Shown one piece after another: positions 19,308 to 28,075 of a stretch of DNA of 64,000 nucleotides. Numbering within the stretch: the stretch's first letter is position 1; each line of letters begins with the position of its first letter. Origin of the DNA: Latilactobacillus curvatus JCM 1096 = DSM 20019 (GTDB lineage: Bacteria > Bacillota > Bacilli > Lactobacillales > Lactobacillaceae). The position numbers and the translations under genes are program-made. The notes under the pieces were generated by a model. The model was not told where the DNA came from. It saw nothing but the letters and a program-made list of their open reading frames with translations, and searched no databases. Where the stretch lies: positions 62,001 to 126,000 of the forward strand of contig NZ_CP026116.1 of NCBI RefSeq assembly GCF_004101845.1, given 5' to 3'.

Positions 19308-19985
19308 ATGAGACGACTTTTTGAAGATGAGTTAAATGATTTACACGTTCGCTTCTCCGAAATGGGGATGATGGTCAACGAAGCCATCTATAAATCTGTT
19401 AAAGCCTTCATTAATCACGATAAGCAACTCGCACGCGAGGTGATTGCTGACGATCATAAGATTAATGAACGGGAAACGGATTTGGAACGTAAGAGTTTTG
19501 AGTTAATCGCACTTCAACAACCGGTCTCAACTGACCTTCGCGTGATTGTCACAATCATGAAGGCTAGTTCAGATTTAGAACGGATGGGTGACCACGCCGT
19601 TTCAATCGCAAAATCAACGATTCGGGTCAAGGGTAATACCCGTGTCCCTGATATCGAAAAAGATATTGCGGATATGGCAGACAAAGTTAAACAAATGGTT
19701 GAAGAGGTATTGGACGCTTACGTCAAAGAAGATCGTAAGAAGGCCATCAAAATTGCCGATGAAGATGTTGCAATCAATGCTTATTCAGACAATATTTATG
19801 ACGACTGTATCAAAGAAATGCAACGTGATTCAGAAACCGTCGTTGGGAGCATGGACTACATGTTAGTTGCAAGCTACCTCGAACGGATTGGCGATTACGT
19901 GACAAACATCTGTGAATGGATTGTCTACCTCAGAACCGGTAAGGTAGTGGAATTAAACTCCAATGCACAAGAAGATGAATTCTAA
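19308..19985 (+). CDS. phoU: Phosphate signalling regulator PhoU
   Basis: 225 residues with two PhoU three-helix repeats. The metal-binding acidic motifs are visible (ASSDLERMGDHAVSIAKS near 92-109 and VASYLERIGDYVTNICEW near 190-207). PhoU links Pst transport state to PhoR and restrains both transport and signalling when phosphate is plentiful. It is the last gene of the operon, 18 bp after pstB2, followed by a terminator. Confidence 0.94.
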   Translation: MRRLFEDELNDLHVRFSEMGMMVNEAIYKSVKAFINHDKQLAREVIADDHKINERETDLERKSFELIALQQPVSTDLRVIVTIMKASSDLERMGDHAVSIAKSTIRVKGNTRVPDIEKDIADMADKVKQMVEEVLDAYVKEDRKKAIKIADEDVAINAYSDNIYDDCIKEMQRDSETVVGSMDYMLVASYLERIGDYVTNICEWIVYLRTGKVVELNSNAQEDEF

Positions 19986-20005
19986 ACAATTCAATTAAAA
20001 ATTTT

Positions 20006-20044
20006 AAAAAGCGATGACAAGGTCGACTTGCTCGTCGCTTTTTT
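20006..20044 (+). terminator. Terminator of the pst-phoU operon
   Basis: The stem AAAAGCGATGACAAG pairs with CTTGCTCGTCGCTTTT (one mismatch) and ends in six T. Confidence 0.88.
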
Positions 20045-20059
20045 AGTGGGAGAATCATA

Positions 20060-20530
20060 ATGCAAAAACAAATATACTTAGCTGGCGGTTGGTTTACACC
20101 TAAACAGGCCTCATTAGTGGAACGCGCACACGCGGCTTTAAAACAAAACCCAACGATTGGTTATATTCATAGTCCACAGGAGCATCAATACAAGGGTGTG
20201 ACAGAAGATCATGATCCAGAAGGCATGTTCGGGGGTTACGAATGGGCCAACCAAACGTATCAAAACGACATCACAGCAATGGATTTAGCAGACATGGCAG
20301 TTGTGTTATGGGATATGCAAGACGAAGATACGGGAACGGCGTTTGAAGTCGGCTACTTGAATGCCTGTCATAAACCAATCGTCTTTGTTTGTGAAGATGA
20401 TTTACAAGCCAATCCCATCAACCTAATGTTGGCTAAAGGGATTACCCAATGTCTAACCAGTGTGGATGAATTAGCAACCTTTGATTTCCAATTTGTCGCC
20501 GGCGAACCTTACACAGGACAAATCGTTTAA
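20060..20530 (+). CDS. Nucleoside 2-deoxyribosyltransferase family protein
   Basis: 156 residues. N-terminal IYLAGGWFTPKQ, a central MDLADMAVVLWD, and GTAFEVGYL with the conserved catalytic Glu match the family. These enzymes move the deoxyribose between bases through a covalent glycosyl-Glu intermediate and serve nucleoside salvage in lactobacilli, which often depend on exogenous nucleosides. The start ATG has GTGGGAG upstream. It is a single-gene unit between two strong terminators. Specificity (purine only or purine/pyrimidine) cannot be set from sequence alone. Confidence 0.88.
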   Translation: MQKQIYLAGGWFTPKQASLVERAHAALKQNPTIGYIHSPQEHQYKGVTEDHDPEGMFGGYEWANQTYQNDITAMDLADMAVVLWDMQDEDTGTAFEVGYLNACHKPIVFVCEDDLQANPINLMLAKGITQCLTSVDELATFDFQFVAGEPYTGQIV

Positions 20531-20532
20531 GC

Positions 20533-20576
20533 AAAAAAGCGCAGGACAAAAATAATTTTGTCCTGCGCTTTTTTTG
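20533..20576 (+). terminator. Terminator of the deoxyribosyltransferase gene
   Basis: A perfect stem of A-rich AGCGCAGGACAAAA with TTTTGTCCTGCGCT and loop ATAA, then T-run. Confidence 0.93.
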
Positions 20577-20700
20577 TTCTCACTCTTGATACCTAAATAA
20601 AAATCAACCTTTGGACCTATGACAATCGACTGTAAAATCGGCATAATAGAGTCATAGTCAAGTGAAACAGTACAACGAATGATCAATGGAGGTCAAAACA

Positions 20701-22155
20701 ATGAATGAACGTCAACGAATTTTAGACTTAGTGAACCAAGGTATTTTAACTTCAGAAGAAGCATTAGTCTTATTAGAAAATTTAGCCAAAAATGACCAAG
20801 ATGTAAAATCAAATCCAACTGAAACAGCAACGGAGCAAACTGAACAACCAACCGCTGATAAAAGCGCAATTGAAGAAAAGACACACGAATTAACCGTTAA
20901 CCTTTCCGGCGTTAACCGGCAGTTGCAAGATTTGAAGCAAGCAATGCACGCTGATCAAGAACAAGTCACTGTCCTTGATACGATGGAAGATTTAGATAGT
21001 TTAAGCAGTGAAAAAGCAACCGAACGGCAAACACTCAAGGCTGGCTTATTACAAAAGCAAGCTGAAGTCGACGAGTTGGAAGCCAAACGCGAAGCACTGA
21101 CGGATGAACTCAACCAAATCGAAAAAGAACGCCGCCAAATGACCAAAAATCAATGGTCAGAAAAATTAGGCTTATCAGATGACTGGAAAGAAAATGCCAG
21201 TGAAACATTTGAAGAATTGAGCGATAAGTTAGGCGAAGCTAGCACACACTTTGGTAAGTTCGTGAAGAATACTGCCAAAACAGTCATGGATAATGTGGAT
21301 TGGAAAGAAGTAAACTTTAAGGTGCCTGGTTTGGCAACTGAAAAGTTCAGCCATGAATTCGTTTATTCTGACGTAACACCAGAAATGATTAACGTCAAAG
21401 TGGCTAACGGTAGTGTACATTTTCAAATCTGGGATCGTCCAGAAGTCAAAGTCGCAGCGCAAGTGAAGTTATATGGTAAAATGGCAGAAGCAACACCATT
21501 GGCTGCTTTTGAAGCGCGCAGTACAATTGATGTGACTGATGCCGACTTGGTCTTCCAAGTGCCGAATAAACGGATTCAAGCGGACTTAACGTTCTACTTA
21601 CCAGCCAATAACTACTTACAAACGAATGTGAAGTTATTGAACGGGGATGTTGAATTAGATGGCTTTACCGGCCGGGATATTTACTTGAAGACGACTAACG
21701 GTGAATTAACGTTAATCAGCACCAATGCTGCAATGGTGGAAGCTGAAAACGTCAACGGTGGCATTACCTTTGATCAAGGCCGTTACGATGATTTACTCGC
21801 AACAACCGTCAACGGGAACCTATTGATTCAAGCGCAAGTTTTAAATGCGAGTGTTTCAACGGTCAACGGGGATATCAAGAACACTTTGACGACAACTGAT
21901 TTACAACATCTAAAAGCAAAATCTGTGAATGGCACAATCAAGACAGCTTTACCACAAACTTTGGCAATGACTGTTGATGCCCGCACGCGTTTTGGGATGA
22001 TTAAAAATCGGCTTGCAAACACCCAAACCATCGAACAACGGCAAAGTACGGGGAATCAAATGTTACAACTTGGCCGTAACGACAATGAACAGGCAGCTCG
22101 TTTAACATTAAGCACGACAACTGGTAATATTTTATTGAAAGACAACGATAACTAA
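20701..22155 (+). CDS. yvlB: DUF4097-family protein (YvlB/LiaG-like) with N-terminal SHOCT-like segment
   Basis: About 484 residues from ATG 20701 (MNERQRILDLVNQGILTSEEALVLLENL), the best start behind TGGAGGTC. The N-terminal ~30 residues form a short helical domain. Residues ~60-165 are charged coiled coil. From ~200 on there is a repetitive beta-strand region typical of DUF4097 (LLNGDVELDGFTGRDIYLKTTNGELTLIS, VNGGITF, TVNGNLLI, VNGDIKN). Orthologs sit with PspC-domain and YvlD-type genes in a membrane-stress cluster in Bacillus, which matches this operon. The biochemical function is unknown. Confidence 0.78.
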   Translation: MNERQRILDLVNQGILTSEEALVLLENLAKNDQDVKSNPTETATEQTEQPTADKSAIEEKTHELTVNLSGVNRQLQDLKQAMHADQEQVTVLDTMEDLDSLSSEKATERQTLKAGLLQKQAEVDELEAKREALTDELNQIEKERRQMTKNQWSEKLGLSDDWKENASETFEELSDKLGEASTHFGKFVKNTAKTVMDNVDWKEVNFKVPGLATEKFSHEFVYSDVTPEMINVKVANGSVHFQIWDRPEVKVAAQVKLYGKMAEATPLAAFEARSTIDVTDADLVFQVPNKRIQADLTFYLPANNYLQTNVKLLNGDVELDGFTGRDIYLKTTNGELTLISTNAAMVEAENVNGGITFDQGRYDDLLATTVNGNLLIQAQVLNASVSTVNGDIKNTLTTTDLQHLKAKSVNGTIKTALPQTLAMTVDARTRFGMIKNRLANTQTIEQRQSTGNQMLQLGRNDNEQAARLTLSTTTGNILLKDNDN

Positions 22156-22182
22156 AAAATTAAGGAATGGTGGGTTTTAACA

Positions 22183-22416
22183 ATGGGGAAAAGACTTTAT
22201 AAATCAAGAGATAACAAAATGATTTCTGGTGTAATGGGCGGGATTGCTGAGTATTTTAATATTGATGCGACATTAGTTCGAATTCTATATGTTGTATTCT
22301 CAATGTTTTCAGCAGCGTTCCCTGGGATTGTGGTCTACATCATCTTAGTGATGGTGATTCCAGAACGGCCACGTCAGAGTAAACATGATTCTGAAAGTGA
22401 ATGGAGTGAGTTTTAA
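22183..22416 (+). CDS. yvlC: PspC-domain membrane protein (YvlC-like)
   Basis: 77 residues. KRLYKSRDNKMISGVMGGIAEYFNIDATLVRILYVVFSMF is the PspC domain signature, followed by a second hydrophobic stretch (PGIVVYIILVMVIPE) and an acidic tail. PspC-type proteins take part in envelope-stress sensing. It starts behind a GGAATGGTGGG leader and overlaps the next gene by one base (TAATG). Confidence 0.85.
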   Translation: MGKRLYKSRDNKMISGVMGGIAEYFNIDATLVRILYVVFSMFSAAFPGIVVYIILVMVIPERPRQSKHDSESEWSEF

Positions 22417-22715
22417 TGCCTTTTTTAATGATTTTATTAGTCATTATCGCCATTATGGCGGCAGTTGGCGTGTTTAGTCTCGTGATTGGCTCGCTACTGT
22501 TATTATTAAAATTTGCGCTACCACTGATTGTGATTGGGTTAATTGTCAGCTTCATCTACCGGGCAATTGCTGGCCCAAGTAGACGTCCACGGCATGCAGA
22601 CTGGTGCCATGACTACCAAGACTATTCTTATCAAGAAACAGCACATCAAGGTAGCCGTCAACGCAAGGAAGCCCGTGATGTCAAAGTAGACGATGATGAC
22701 TGGAGTGATTTCTAA
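22416..22715 (+). CDS. Small membrane protein of the yvl-like cluster
   Basis: 99 residues with two adjacent membrane segments (FLMILLVIIAIMAAVGVFSLVIGSLL and FALPLIVIGLIVSFIY), then a charged hydrophilic tail ending VDDDDWSDF. That tail resembles the DSESEWSEF end of the preceding PspC protein, which hints at a shared binding partner. It overlaps both neighbours by one base, so the operon is tightly coupled. I recognise no named family; the role is inferred only from context. Confidence 0.65.
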   Translation: MPFLMILLVIIAIMAAVGVFSLVIGSLLLLLKFALPLIVIGLIVSFIYRAIAGPSRRPRHADWCHDYQDYSYQETAHQGSRQRKEARDVKVDDDDWSDF

Positions 22716-23068
22716 TGCGGTATTGGACACGCGTAATTGTTGATACTTTGTTATTCATTGCGATTTCTGGCTTATTGCCCAATTTATTCTATGTTGAAAA
22801 CATTTGGATCGCGTTAGTCGCCAGCATTGTGTTATCGATTTTAAACATCTTTATTAAACCATTGTTGAACTTACTCTCATTTCCAATTACGTTTTTAACA
22901 TTCGGTTTGTTTAGTGTCGTGATTAACGGGATTATGTTAGAATTGACCGCTGTTTTCGTCGGCGCCCACTTTAGCTTTACAAGTTTTGGAGCAGCCGTGA
23001 TCGTGGCTATCATTTTATCAATTGCCAATACGATTATTACAAATCAATTTGTGAGAGAGCGTTATTAA
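22715..23068 (+). CDS. yvlD: Phage-holin-superfamily IV membrane protein (YvlD-like)
   Basis: 117 residues with four membrane helices. The LNIFIKPLLNLLSFPITFLTFGLFSVVINGIMLELTA stretch is typical of the YvlD family, which is misleadingly named after holins. It is the last gene of the four-gene cluster, followed by a terminator. Function is unknown; context suggests envelope stress. Confidence 0.82.
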   Translation: MRYWTRVIVDTLLFIAISGLLPNLFYVENIWIALVASIVLSILNIFIKPLLNLLSFPITFLTFGLFSVVINGIMLELTAVFVGAHFSFTSFGAAVIVAIILSIANTIITNQFVRERY

Positions 23069-23074
23069 AAAGTT

Positions 23075-23121
23075 AGCGGGACTGACGTCAATTAAGATTG
23101 ATATTGGTCCCGTTTTTTTTG
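23075..23121 (+). terminator. Terminator of the yvl-like operon
   Basis: The outer stem GCGGGAC/GTCCCGT and inner TCAAT/ATTGA are followed by eight T. Confidence 0.88.
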
Positions 23122-23149
23122 TTTAGATAAGAAAACGCCTACATTAAAG

Positions 23150-23178
23150 TTGAAAAATCACCCTAAAAGCAATATGAT
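23150..23178 (+). promoter_or_regulatory. Promoter of hprK
   Basis: A -35 TTGAAA (23150-23155), 17-bp spacer and -10 TATGAT (23173-23178) lie 36 bp before hprK. Confidence 0.72.
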
Positions 23179-23213
23179 AGAGGATATAAGTGAAAATGAA
23201 GGACGGGTAACTC

Positions 23214-24155
23214 ATGGCTGATAGTGTTTCAATTCAAAAACTAGTCACCGATTTAAAATTACAAGTTTATGCCGGTGAAGCACATTTAAAAAATAAAGCA
23301 GTGACGGTGAGTGATATTTCCCGTCCAGGACTCGAATTAACGGGCTACTTTAATTACTACCCTTACGAGCGGGTGCAATTATTTGGACGGACGGAAGTTT
23401 CATTTACGCAAAATATGACACCAGAAGAACGGTTAATGATTATGCGTCGGATGGCTTCTGAAGATACGCCCTGTTTCTTGGTCTCGCGCCAATTAGAACC
23501 GCCAATGGAAATGCTTAAAGCAGCTGAAGAAGCGGGGATTCCCGTGTTGGGGTCGAATTTATCGACAACGCGTTTGTCGAGTTTAGTAACCGATTATTTG
23601 GAAGGGAAGCTAGCTGAACGGCGCTCAATGCATGGTGTGTTAGTCGATATTTACGGTTTAGGTGTTTTAATTACTGGCGATTCAGGTGTTGGGAAGAGCG
23701 AAACGGCATTGGAATTAGTCAAACGGGGTCATCGGTTGATTGCTGATGATCGGGTCGACGTTTATCAACAAGATGAACAAACCGTGGTCGGTGAAGCACC
23801 TGCAATTTTGCGTCACTTACTTGAAATTCGGGGCATCGGGATTATTGATGTGATGAACCTCTTTGGCGCTGGTGCGGTGCGGGCTGAAACGTCAATTTCG
23901 TTAATTGTCCACTTGCAAAATTGGTCACAGGATAAGAAATACGATCGCTTAGGTTCAGATACCGAAGAACAAATGATTTTCGACGTCCCTGTACCGAAGA
24001 TTACCGTGCCCGTTAAAGTCGGGCGGAACTTGGCCATCATTATTGAAGTGGCGGCAATGAACTTCCGGGCTAAATCAATGGGCTATGATGCAACGAAGAC
24101 CTTCGAAGCCAATCTAGGCAAGTTAATTGAAGCCAATTCAGATGAAGAAGAATAG
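23214..24155 (+). CDS. hprK: HPr kinase/phosphorylase
   Basis: 313 residues. It phosphorylates Ser46 of HPr, and removes that phosphate, in response to fructose-1,6-bisphosphate and phosphate, making it the sensor of CcpA carbon catabolite repression. The N-terminal domain covers ~1-130. The C-terminal kinase has catalytic-region His140 (SMHGVLVDIYGLG), Walker A GDSGVGKS (155-162) and the family signature EIRGIGIIDVMNLFGAGAVR near 205-225. Cre-like sites elsewhere in this window (42.0 and 58.2 kb) are plausible downstream targets. The hprK-lgt-gpsA order is conserved in Firmicutes. Confidence 0.96.
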   Translation: MADSVSIQKLVTDLKLQVYAGEAHLKNKAVTVSDISRPGLELTGYFNYYPYERVQLFGRTEVSFTQNMTPEERLMIMRRMASEDTPCFLVSRQLEPPMEMLKAAEEAGIPVLGSNLSTTRLSSLVTDYLEGKLAERRSMHGVLVDIYGLGVLITGDSGVGKSETALELVKRGHRLIADDRVDVYQQDEQTVVGEAPAILRHLLEIRGIGIIDVMNLFGAGAVRAETSISLIVHLQNWSQDKKYDRLGSDTEEQMIFDVPVPKITVPVKVGRNLAIIIEVAAMNFRAKSMGYDATKTFEANLGKLIEANSDEEE

Positions 24156-24277
24156 TTAAAAGTCAGAAAAGTTCGTTAAATATGGTAGGTCTAATGACTA
24201 GTTTGAGCTATACTGTTAGAAAGTTAGCTTGAAAAGTACGTTTTGATGAAAGCACATTTACAAAAGGAGCGAATAAT

Positions 24278-25111
24278 TTGAATCTACTATTAGGCGCATT
24301 AAATCCGATTGCATTACGATTGGGCGCATTGGAGATCCACTGGTATGGTGTGATTATCGCAACTGGGGTCGTTTTAGCCGTTGGATTGGCATTACAGGAA
24401 GCTAAACGGCGCAATGTCAGTGAAGATGATATTTTAAATTTAATTTTATGGGCATTACCATTTGCCTTAATTGGGGCCCGACTGTATTACGTCGTTTTTG
24501 AATGGTCGTATTACCAAGCCAATCCCGGCGAAATTATTCAGATTTGGCACGGCGGGATCGCGATTTACGGTGGACTGATTGCAGCTGCCATTGTGTTCAT
24601 TATCTATTGTCGGCGTCATGCACTATCGCCTTGGTTAGTGTTGGATATTGCGGCACCAACCGTGATGATCGCACAAGCAATCGGACGTTGGGGCAACTTT
24701 ATGAACCAAGAAGCCTATGGGGCGCCAACAACATTGCACTTTCTCCAATCGTTACACTTACCTGATTGGGTGATCCAACAGATGTTAATTGATGGTGCGT
24801 ATCGTCAGCCGACATTCTTATATGAATCAGCATGGAATGTATTAGGGTTTATTATCATCATGAGCATTCGCCATCGAACTGGTTGGTTTAAACAAGGCGA
24901 AATCTTATTTAGCTATTTAATTTGGTATTCGTTTGGCCGGTTCTTCATTGAAGGCATGCGGACTGATAGTTTATTCATCGGTCCATTGCGGGTATCGCAG
25001 ATTGTCTCACTCGTCTTATTCTTTGGTGCAATTGGTCTTTGGATTTGGCGGCGTAAGCACAGTCAGTTACCGGATTATTTAACCGGCAATCAAGCAAAAG
25101 AACAGAAATAG
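24278..25111 (+). CDS. lgt: Prolipoprotein diacylglyceryl transferase
   Basis: 277 residues starting at TTG 24278 behind AAAGGAGC. It adds diacylglycerol to the lipobox cysteine of prelipoproteins such as PstS in this window. About seven membrane helices are present, with [11 protein letters not shown] and the signature [13 protein letters not shown] near 140. [11 protein letters not shown] near 225 is the conserved C-terminal motif. It lies 122 bp after hprK and 27 bp before gpsA. Confidence 0.95.
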   Translation: MNLLLGALNPIALRLGALEIHWYGVIIATGVVLAVGLALQEAKRRNVSEDDILNLILWALPFALIGARLYYVVFEWSYYQANPGEIIQIWHGGIAIYGGLIAAAIVFIIYCRRHALSPWLVLDIAAPTVMIAQAIGRWGNFMNQEAYGAPTTLHFLQSLHLPDWVIQQMLIDGAYRQPTFLYESAWNVLGFIIIMSIRHRTGWFKQGEILFSYLIWYSFGRFFIEGMRTDSLFIGPLRVSQIVSLVLFFGAIGLWIWRRKHSQLPDYLTGNQAKEQK

Positions 25112-25138
25112 GGATTTGTTTAAAAGGAGAATTATCAG

Positions 25139-26167
25139 ATGACAGTAAAAATTGCAGTTTTAGGGGCCGGTTCATGGGGGACCATCTTAGCAAACTTATT
25201 AGTGGAAAATGGCCACCAAGTTGAGTTGTGGGGCAATGATCCTAAAAAAGTCGCTGAAATAAATGAACAGCATACCAATACACATTATTTACCAGATTTT
25301 AAAATTGATCCCCAGTTACACGCAACGATTGATCTTAACGTTGCACTTGACCAAGTTGACGTTGTCTTGTTTGTAATTCCAACACAAGCGATTCGTGCGG
25401 TGGCGGAACAGATTGTTCCTGTGATGATTGCGAAAAAAGTGAAACCCGTGATTGTGACGGCTTCAAAAGGGCTTGAACAAGGCACGCACAAACGGATTTC
25501 AGAAGTCTTGACAGAAGCCATTCCAGAAACCAACCGCAATGGGATTGTTGTTTTATCGGGTCCTAGTCATGCTGAAGATGTCGCACAAAAAGATATTACT
25601 ACCTTAACTGCCGCATCAAGTGACTTGATTCAAGCCCAATGGATCCAAGAGATTTTCATGAATGATTATTTCCGCTTATATACCAACCCTGATGTGGTTG
25701 GTGTTGAGATGGGAGCTGCTTTGAAAAACGTCATTGCACTTGGCGCGGGCGCTTTAAACGGGCTTGGTTATGGAGATAATACGAAGGCCGCCTTGATGAC
25801 GCGTGGCTTAGCTGAAATTTCCCGCTTAGGCGTTGCCATGGGGGCTAACCCATTAACCTTTATCGGATTATCCGGTGTTGGGGATTTAATCGTGACTGGG
25901 ACCAGTGTTCACTCAAGAAACTGGCGTGCGGGAAATGCACTTGGTAAAGGTCAAAAATTAGCTGATGTGCTAGCCAATATGGGGATGGTCGTCGAAGGGG
26001 TCGCAACATGTAAAGCAGCCTATGAATTGGCTCAACAACGTTCTATTGATATGCCAATCACACGGGCCATCTATAATGTATTGTATGAAGATTGTGATAT
26101 TAAGACTGAAATTGCGTATTTAATGCGGCGTTCAGGTAAACCTGAAATCGATTTTGATGAAGTCTAA
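25139..26167 (+). CDS. gpsA: NAD(P)-dependent glycerol-3-phosphate dehydrogenase
   Basis: 342 residues. It converts dihydroxyacetone phosphate to sn-glycerol-3-phosphate for phospholipid and teichoic acid synthesis. N-terminal Rossmann motif GAGSWGT (8-14), substrate-domain Lys in GAALKNVIALGAG, and SGVGDLIVTGTS with SRNWRAG are intact. The start has AAAGGAG and lies 27 bp after lgt, so all three are likely one operon with hprK. Confidence 0.95.
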   Translation: MTVKIAVLGAGSWGTILANLLVENGHQVELWGNDPKKVAEINEQHTNTHYLPDFKIDPQLHATIDLNVALDQVDVVLFVIPTQAIRAVAEQIVPVMIAKKVKPVIVTASKGLEQGTHKRISEVLTEAIPETNRNGIVVLSGPSHAEDVAQKDITTLTAASSDLIQAQWIQEIFMNDYFRLYTNPDVVGVEMGAALKNVIALGAGALNGLGYGDNTKAALMTRGLAEISRLGVAMGANPLTFIGLSGVGDLIVTGTSVHSRNWRAGNALGKGQKLADVLANMGMVVEGVATCKAAYELAQQRSIDMPITRAIYNVLYEDCDIKTEIAYLMRRSGKPEIDFDEV

Positions 26168-26278
26168 AACTTTTTAACGAATAAAGCGGCATCATTTTGA
26201 ATGGGTATCGCACCCATCATCAGAGTGTGTTATGATGATTAGCGTTGAGAAAAAGGCTAAAGGAGAACCGATTACTTT

Positions 26279-26689
26279 ATGGGCGATTTGGTATCTGTAA
26301 GACCAACTTGTGAGTTTTATTTTGACAGAGGGATGCAGGCGTTTGAACGATTTCAGTACACGCGCGCATTAACGTGTTTACAACGGGCAAAGTCGCTGGC
26401 TAAGACCAAAGATGATTACATCTTTGTGGTGTGCCAATTAGCGATTTGTTTGGAATCGGTTGGCGACTATCATGGTGCGGCGACCGTTCTGGAAGAAATT
26501 CCAACCGCCAACTATCAGAGTCATCCTGAGTTACAATATTTTTTAGCAACAGCGTATGCCTTTTTAAATCAGACGCAGGCGAGCTACGAACTCGCGACTG
26601 CTTATTTACAAAGTGACGATTCGGATTTTGATGCCGAAGCCACTGAATTACTACAGGAATTAAAACTAACAAGTCCATCAAACTGGTAA
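26279..26689 (+). CDS. Small TPR-repeat protein
   Basis: 136 residues, predicted all-helical, with TPR-like units (FYFDRGMQAFERFQYTRALTCLQRAKSLAKT, YIFVVCQLAICLESVGDYHGAATVLEEI, LQYFLATAYAFLNQTQASYELATAYL). No signal peptide or catalytic motif is seen, so it is probably a cytoplasmic scaffold. It starts behind AAAGGAG. The hairpin overlapping its stop acts as terminator before trxB. Confidence 0.7.
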   Translation: MGDLVSVRPTCEFYFDRGMQAFERFQYTRALTCLQRAKSLAKTKDDYIFVVCQLAICLESVGDYHGAATVLEEIPTANYQSHPELQYFLATAYAFLNQTQASYELATAYLQSDDSDFDAEATELLQELKLTSPSNW

Positions 26690-26713
26690 AACAGTTTGGT
26701 AGACTTTTTTTTA
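26675..26713 (+). terminator. Terminator overlapping the TPR gene stop
   Basis: CAAACTG/CAGTTTG with loop GTAAAA, then ACTTTTTTTT. Confidence 0.75.
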
Positions 26714-26776
26714 CATAACGGGTAAGATACGTTTTAAGAAGAACGAGTACTTTTCAAAAGTAAGGAGATAACAGAC

Positions 26777-27697
26777 ATGGCTAAAAGTTATGATGTAATT
26801 GTGATTGGCGCAGGACCTGGTGGGATGACCGCTGCTTTATACGCCTCACGTGCGAATTTATCTGTATTGATGTTGGACCGCGGAATTTACGGGGGCCAAA
26901 TGAATAATACAGCAGAGGTCGAAAATTATCCCGGCTTTAAATCAATCCTTGGTCCTGAACTAGGCGAAAAGATGTATGCCAGCGCCACTCAATTTGGTGC
27001 TGAATACGGCTATGGTACGGTCAACTCGATTGAACTGCAAGGCGAGATGAAGATTGTGCACACTGACGAAGGCGATTTCGAAGCGCGTTCAATCATCATT
27101 GCAACGGGTTCAGAACACAAGAAGATTGGGATCCCCGGTGAAGATGAATTCGGCGGTCGTGGTGTCTCATACTGTGCGGTCTGTGATGGTGCCTTCTTTA
27201 AGAATAAAGAAGTCGTGGTCATTGGTGGGGGCGATTCAGCGATTGAAGAAGGCCTCTACTTGACGCAATTAGCCAGCAAGGTGACAGTCATTCATCGTCG
27301 TGATGAACTACGCGCTCAAAAGATTTTACAAGATCGTGCATTTGCTAACGACAAGATGGACTTCATCTGGAATGCACAAGTGACAACTATTGAAGGTGAC
27401 GACAAGAAGGTAACCGGTGTCACTTACATTGATAAGGTAACTGGTGAAACCAAAGAAGTTGCTGCAAGTGGGGTCTTCATCTATGTAGGGATTGAACCAA
27501 TGACTAGTGCCTTTGGTGATCTAGGGATTCTAACGGATGCCGGTTGGATTAAAACGGATGACCACATGGCAACCAGTGTTCCAGGTATCTACGCAATTGG
27601 TGACGTTCGTGAAAAAGATCTTCGTCAAATTACAACAGCAGTTGGCGACGGCGGCATAGCAGGCCAAGAAGTATTTAAATACTTACAAAGTATCTAG
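26777..27697 (+). CDS. trxB: Thioredoxin reductase
   Basis: 306 residues. An FAD and NADPH flavoenzyme that reduces thioredoxin for oxidative defence and ribonucleotide reduction. The FAD motif is GAGPGGMTAALYASRA (11-26), the redox-active disulfide is CAVCDGAFF (near 134-137), the NADPH motif is GGGDSAIEEG, and the C-terminal FAD motif is GIYAIGDVRE. It starts behind AAGGAG. The stop is followed with no gap by a copy of the intergenic palindrome family. Confidence 0.96.
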   Translation: MAKSYDVIVIGAGPGGMTAALYASRANLSVLMLDRGIYGGQMNNTAEVENYPGFKSILGPELGEKMYASATQFGAEYGYGTVNSIELQGEMKIVHTDEGDFEARSIIIATGSEHKKIGIPGEDEFGGRGVSYCAVCDGAFFKNKEVVVIGGGDSAIEEGLYLTQLASKVTVIHRRDELRAQKILQDRAFANDKMDFIWNAQVTTIEGDDKKVTGVTYIDKVTGETKEVAASGVFIYVGIEPMTSAFGDLGILTDAGWIKTDDHMATSVPGIYAIGDVREKDLRQITTAVGDGGIAGQEVFKYLQSI

Positions 27698-27811
27698 AGT
27701 GCGACGGCAGCCGGTTAGCTTCCGAGGATTAACACAGAATGGCGAAGGATTGCGGTAGCAATCGTTTGACATTCAGGGTTAACCAGAAAAGACAGTTCGA
27801 GGAAGCACGAT
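27696..27811 (+). repeat. Intergenic palindromic repeat, copy A
   Basis: It begins AGAGTGCG at the trxB stop and ends GGAAGCACG. The central hairpin GATTGC-GGTA-GCAATC lies near 27748-27763 and is followed by GTTTGAC. Basal arms are less complementary here than in copies B, C and E, so this copy looks degenerate. Confidence 0.6.
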
Positions 27812-27881
27812 TAGAGTGCGTTCGAAACGATTTTATTTTTGAGGATTAACCTAAAAATGTGGCTTATGACGCACATTTCCA
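27812..27881 (+). repeat. Intergenic palindromic repeat, shortened copy A2
   Basis: AGAGTGCG starts again directly after copy A, but the centre is missing: GAGGATTAACC is followed soon by GACGCACATTTCC. An internal hairpin AAATGTG/GCACATTT remains. It appears to be an internally deleted family member. Confidence 0.5.
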
Positions 27882-27914
27882 GCGGTCGACTAAATTTTAG
27901 TCGGCCGTTTTTTT
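27881..27914 (+). terminator. Terminator after trxB and repeats A/A2
   Basis: CGGTCGACTAAA/TTTAGTCGGCCG with a small loop and seven T. Confidence 0.88.
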
Positions 27915-28028
27915 ATTTTGGGAAAAATTTTAATTTTTAGAAGGACAAGCATTATTAAATAATCGACCCAGTCAATTAGATTGATGCGCATTACCGTACA
28001 ACCGATGCTTTAGGAAAGCGGTTGATTA

Positions 28029-28037
28029 TGGTATACT
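28029..28037 (+). promoter_or_regulatory. Extended -10 promoter of pgcA
   Basis: TGGTATACT lies about 40 bp before pgcA. The -35 region (28009-28014, TTTAGG) is weak. Confidence 0.55.
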
Positions 28038-28075
28038 TAGAACTAGCTTTTAGACTAAAATGCGGGGGTTACACA

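Noticed and set aside
26190-26225. ATGGGT-ATCGC-ACCCAT hairpin after gpsA as a terminator
   Set aside because: The stem is good but no T-run follows, so termination cannot be supported; it may be a small operator or leader element of the TPR gene.
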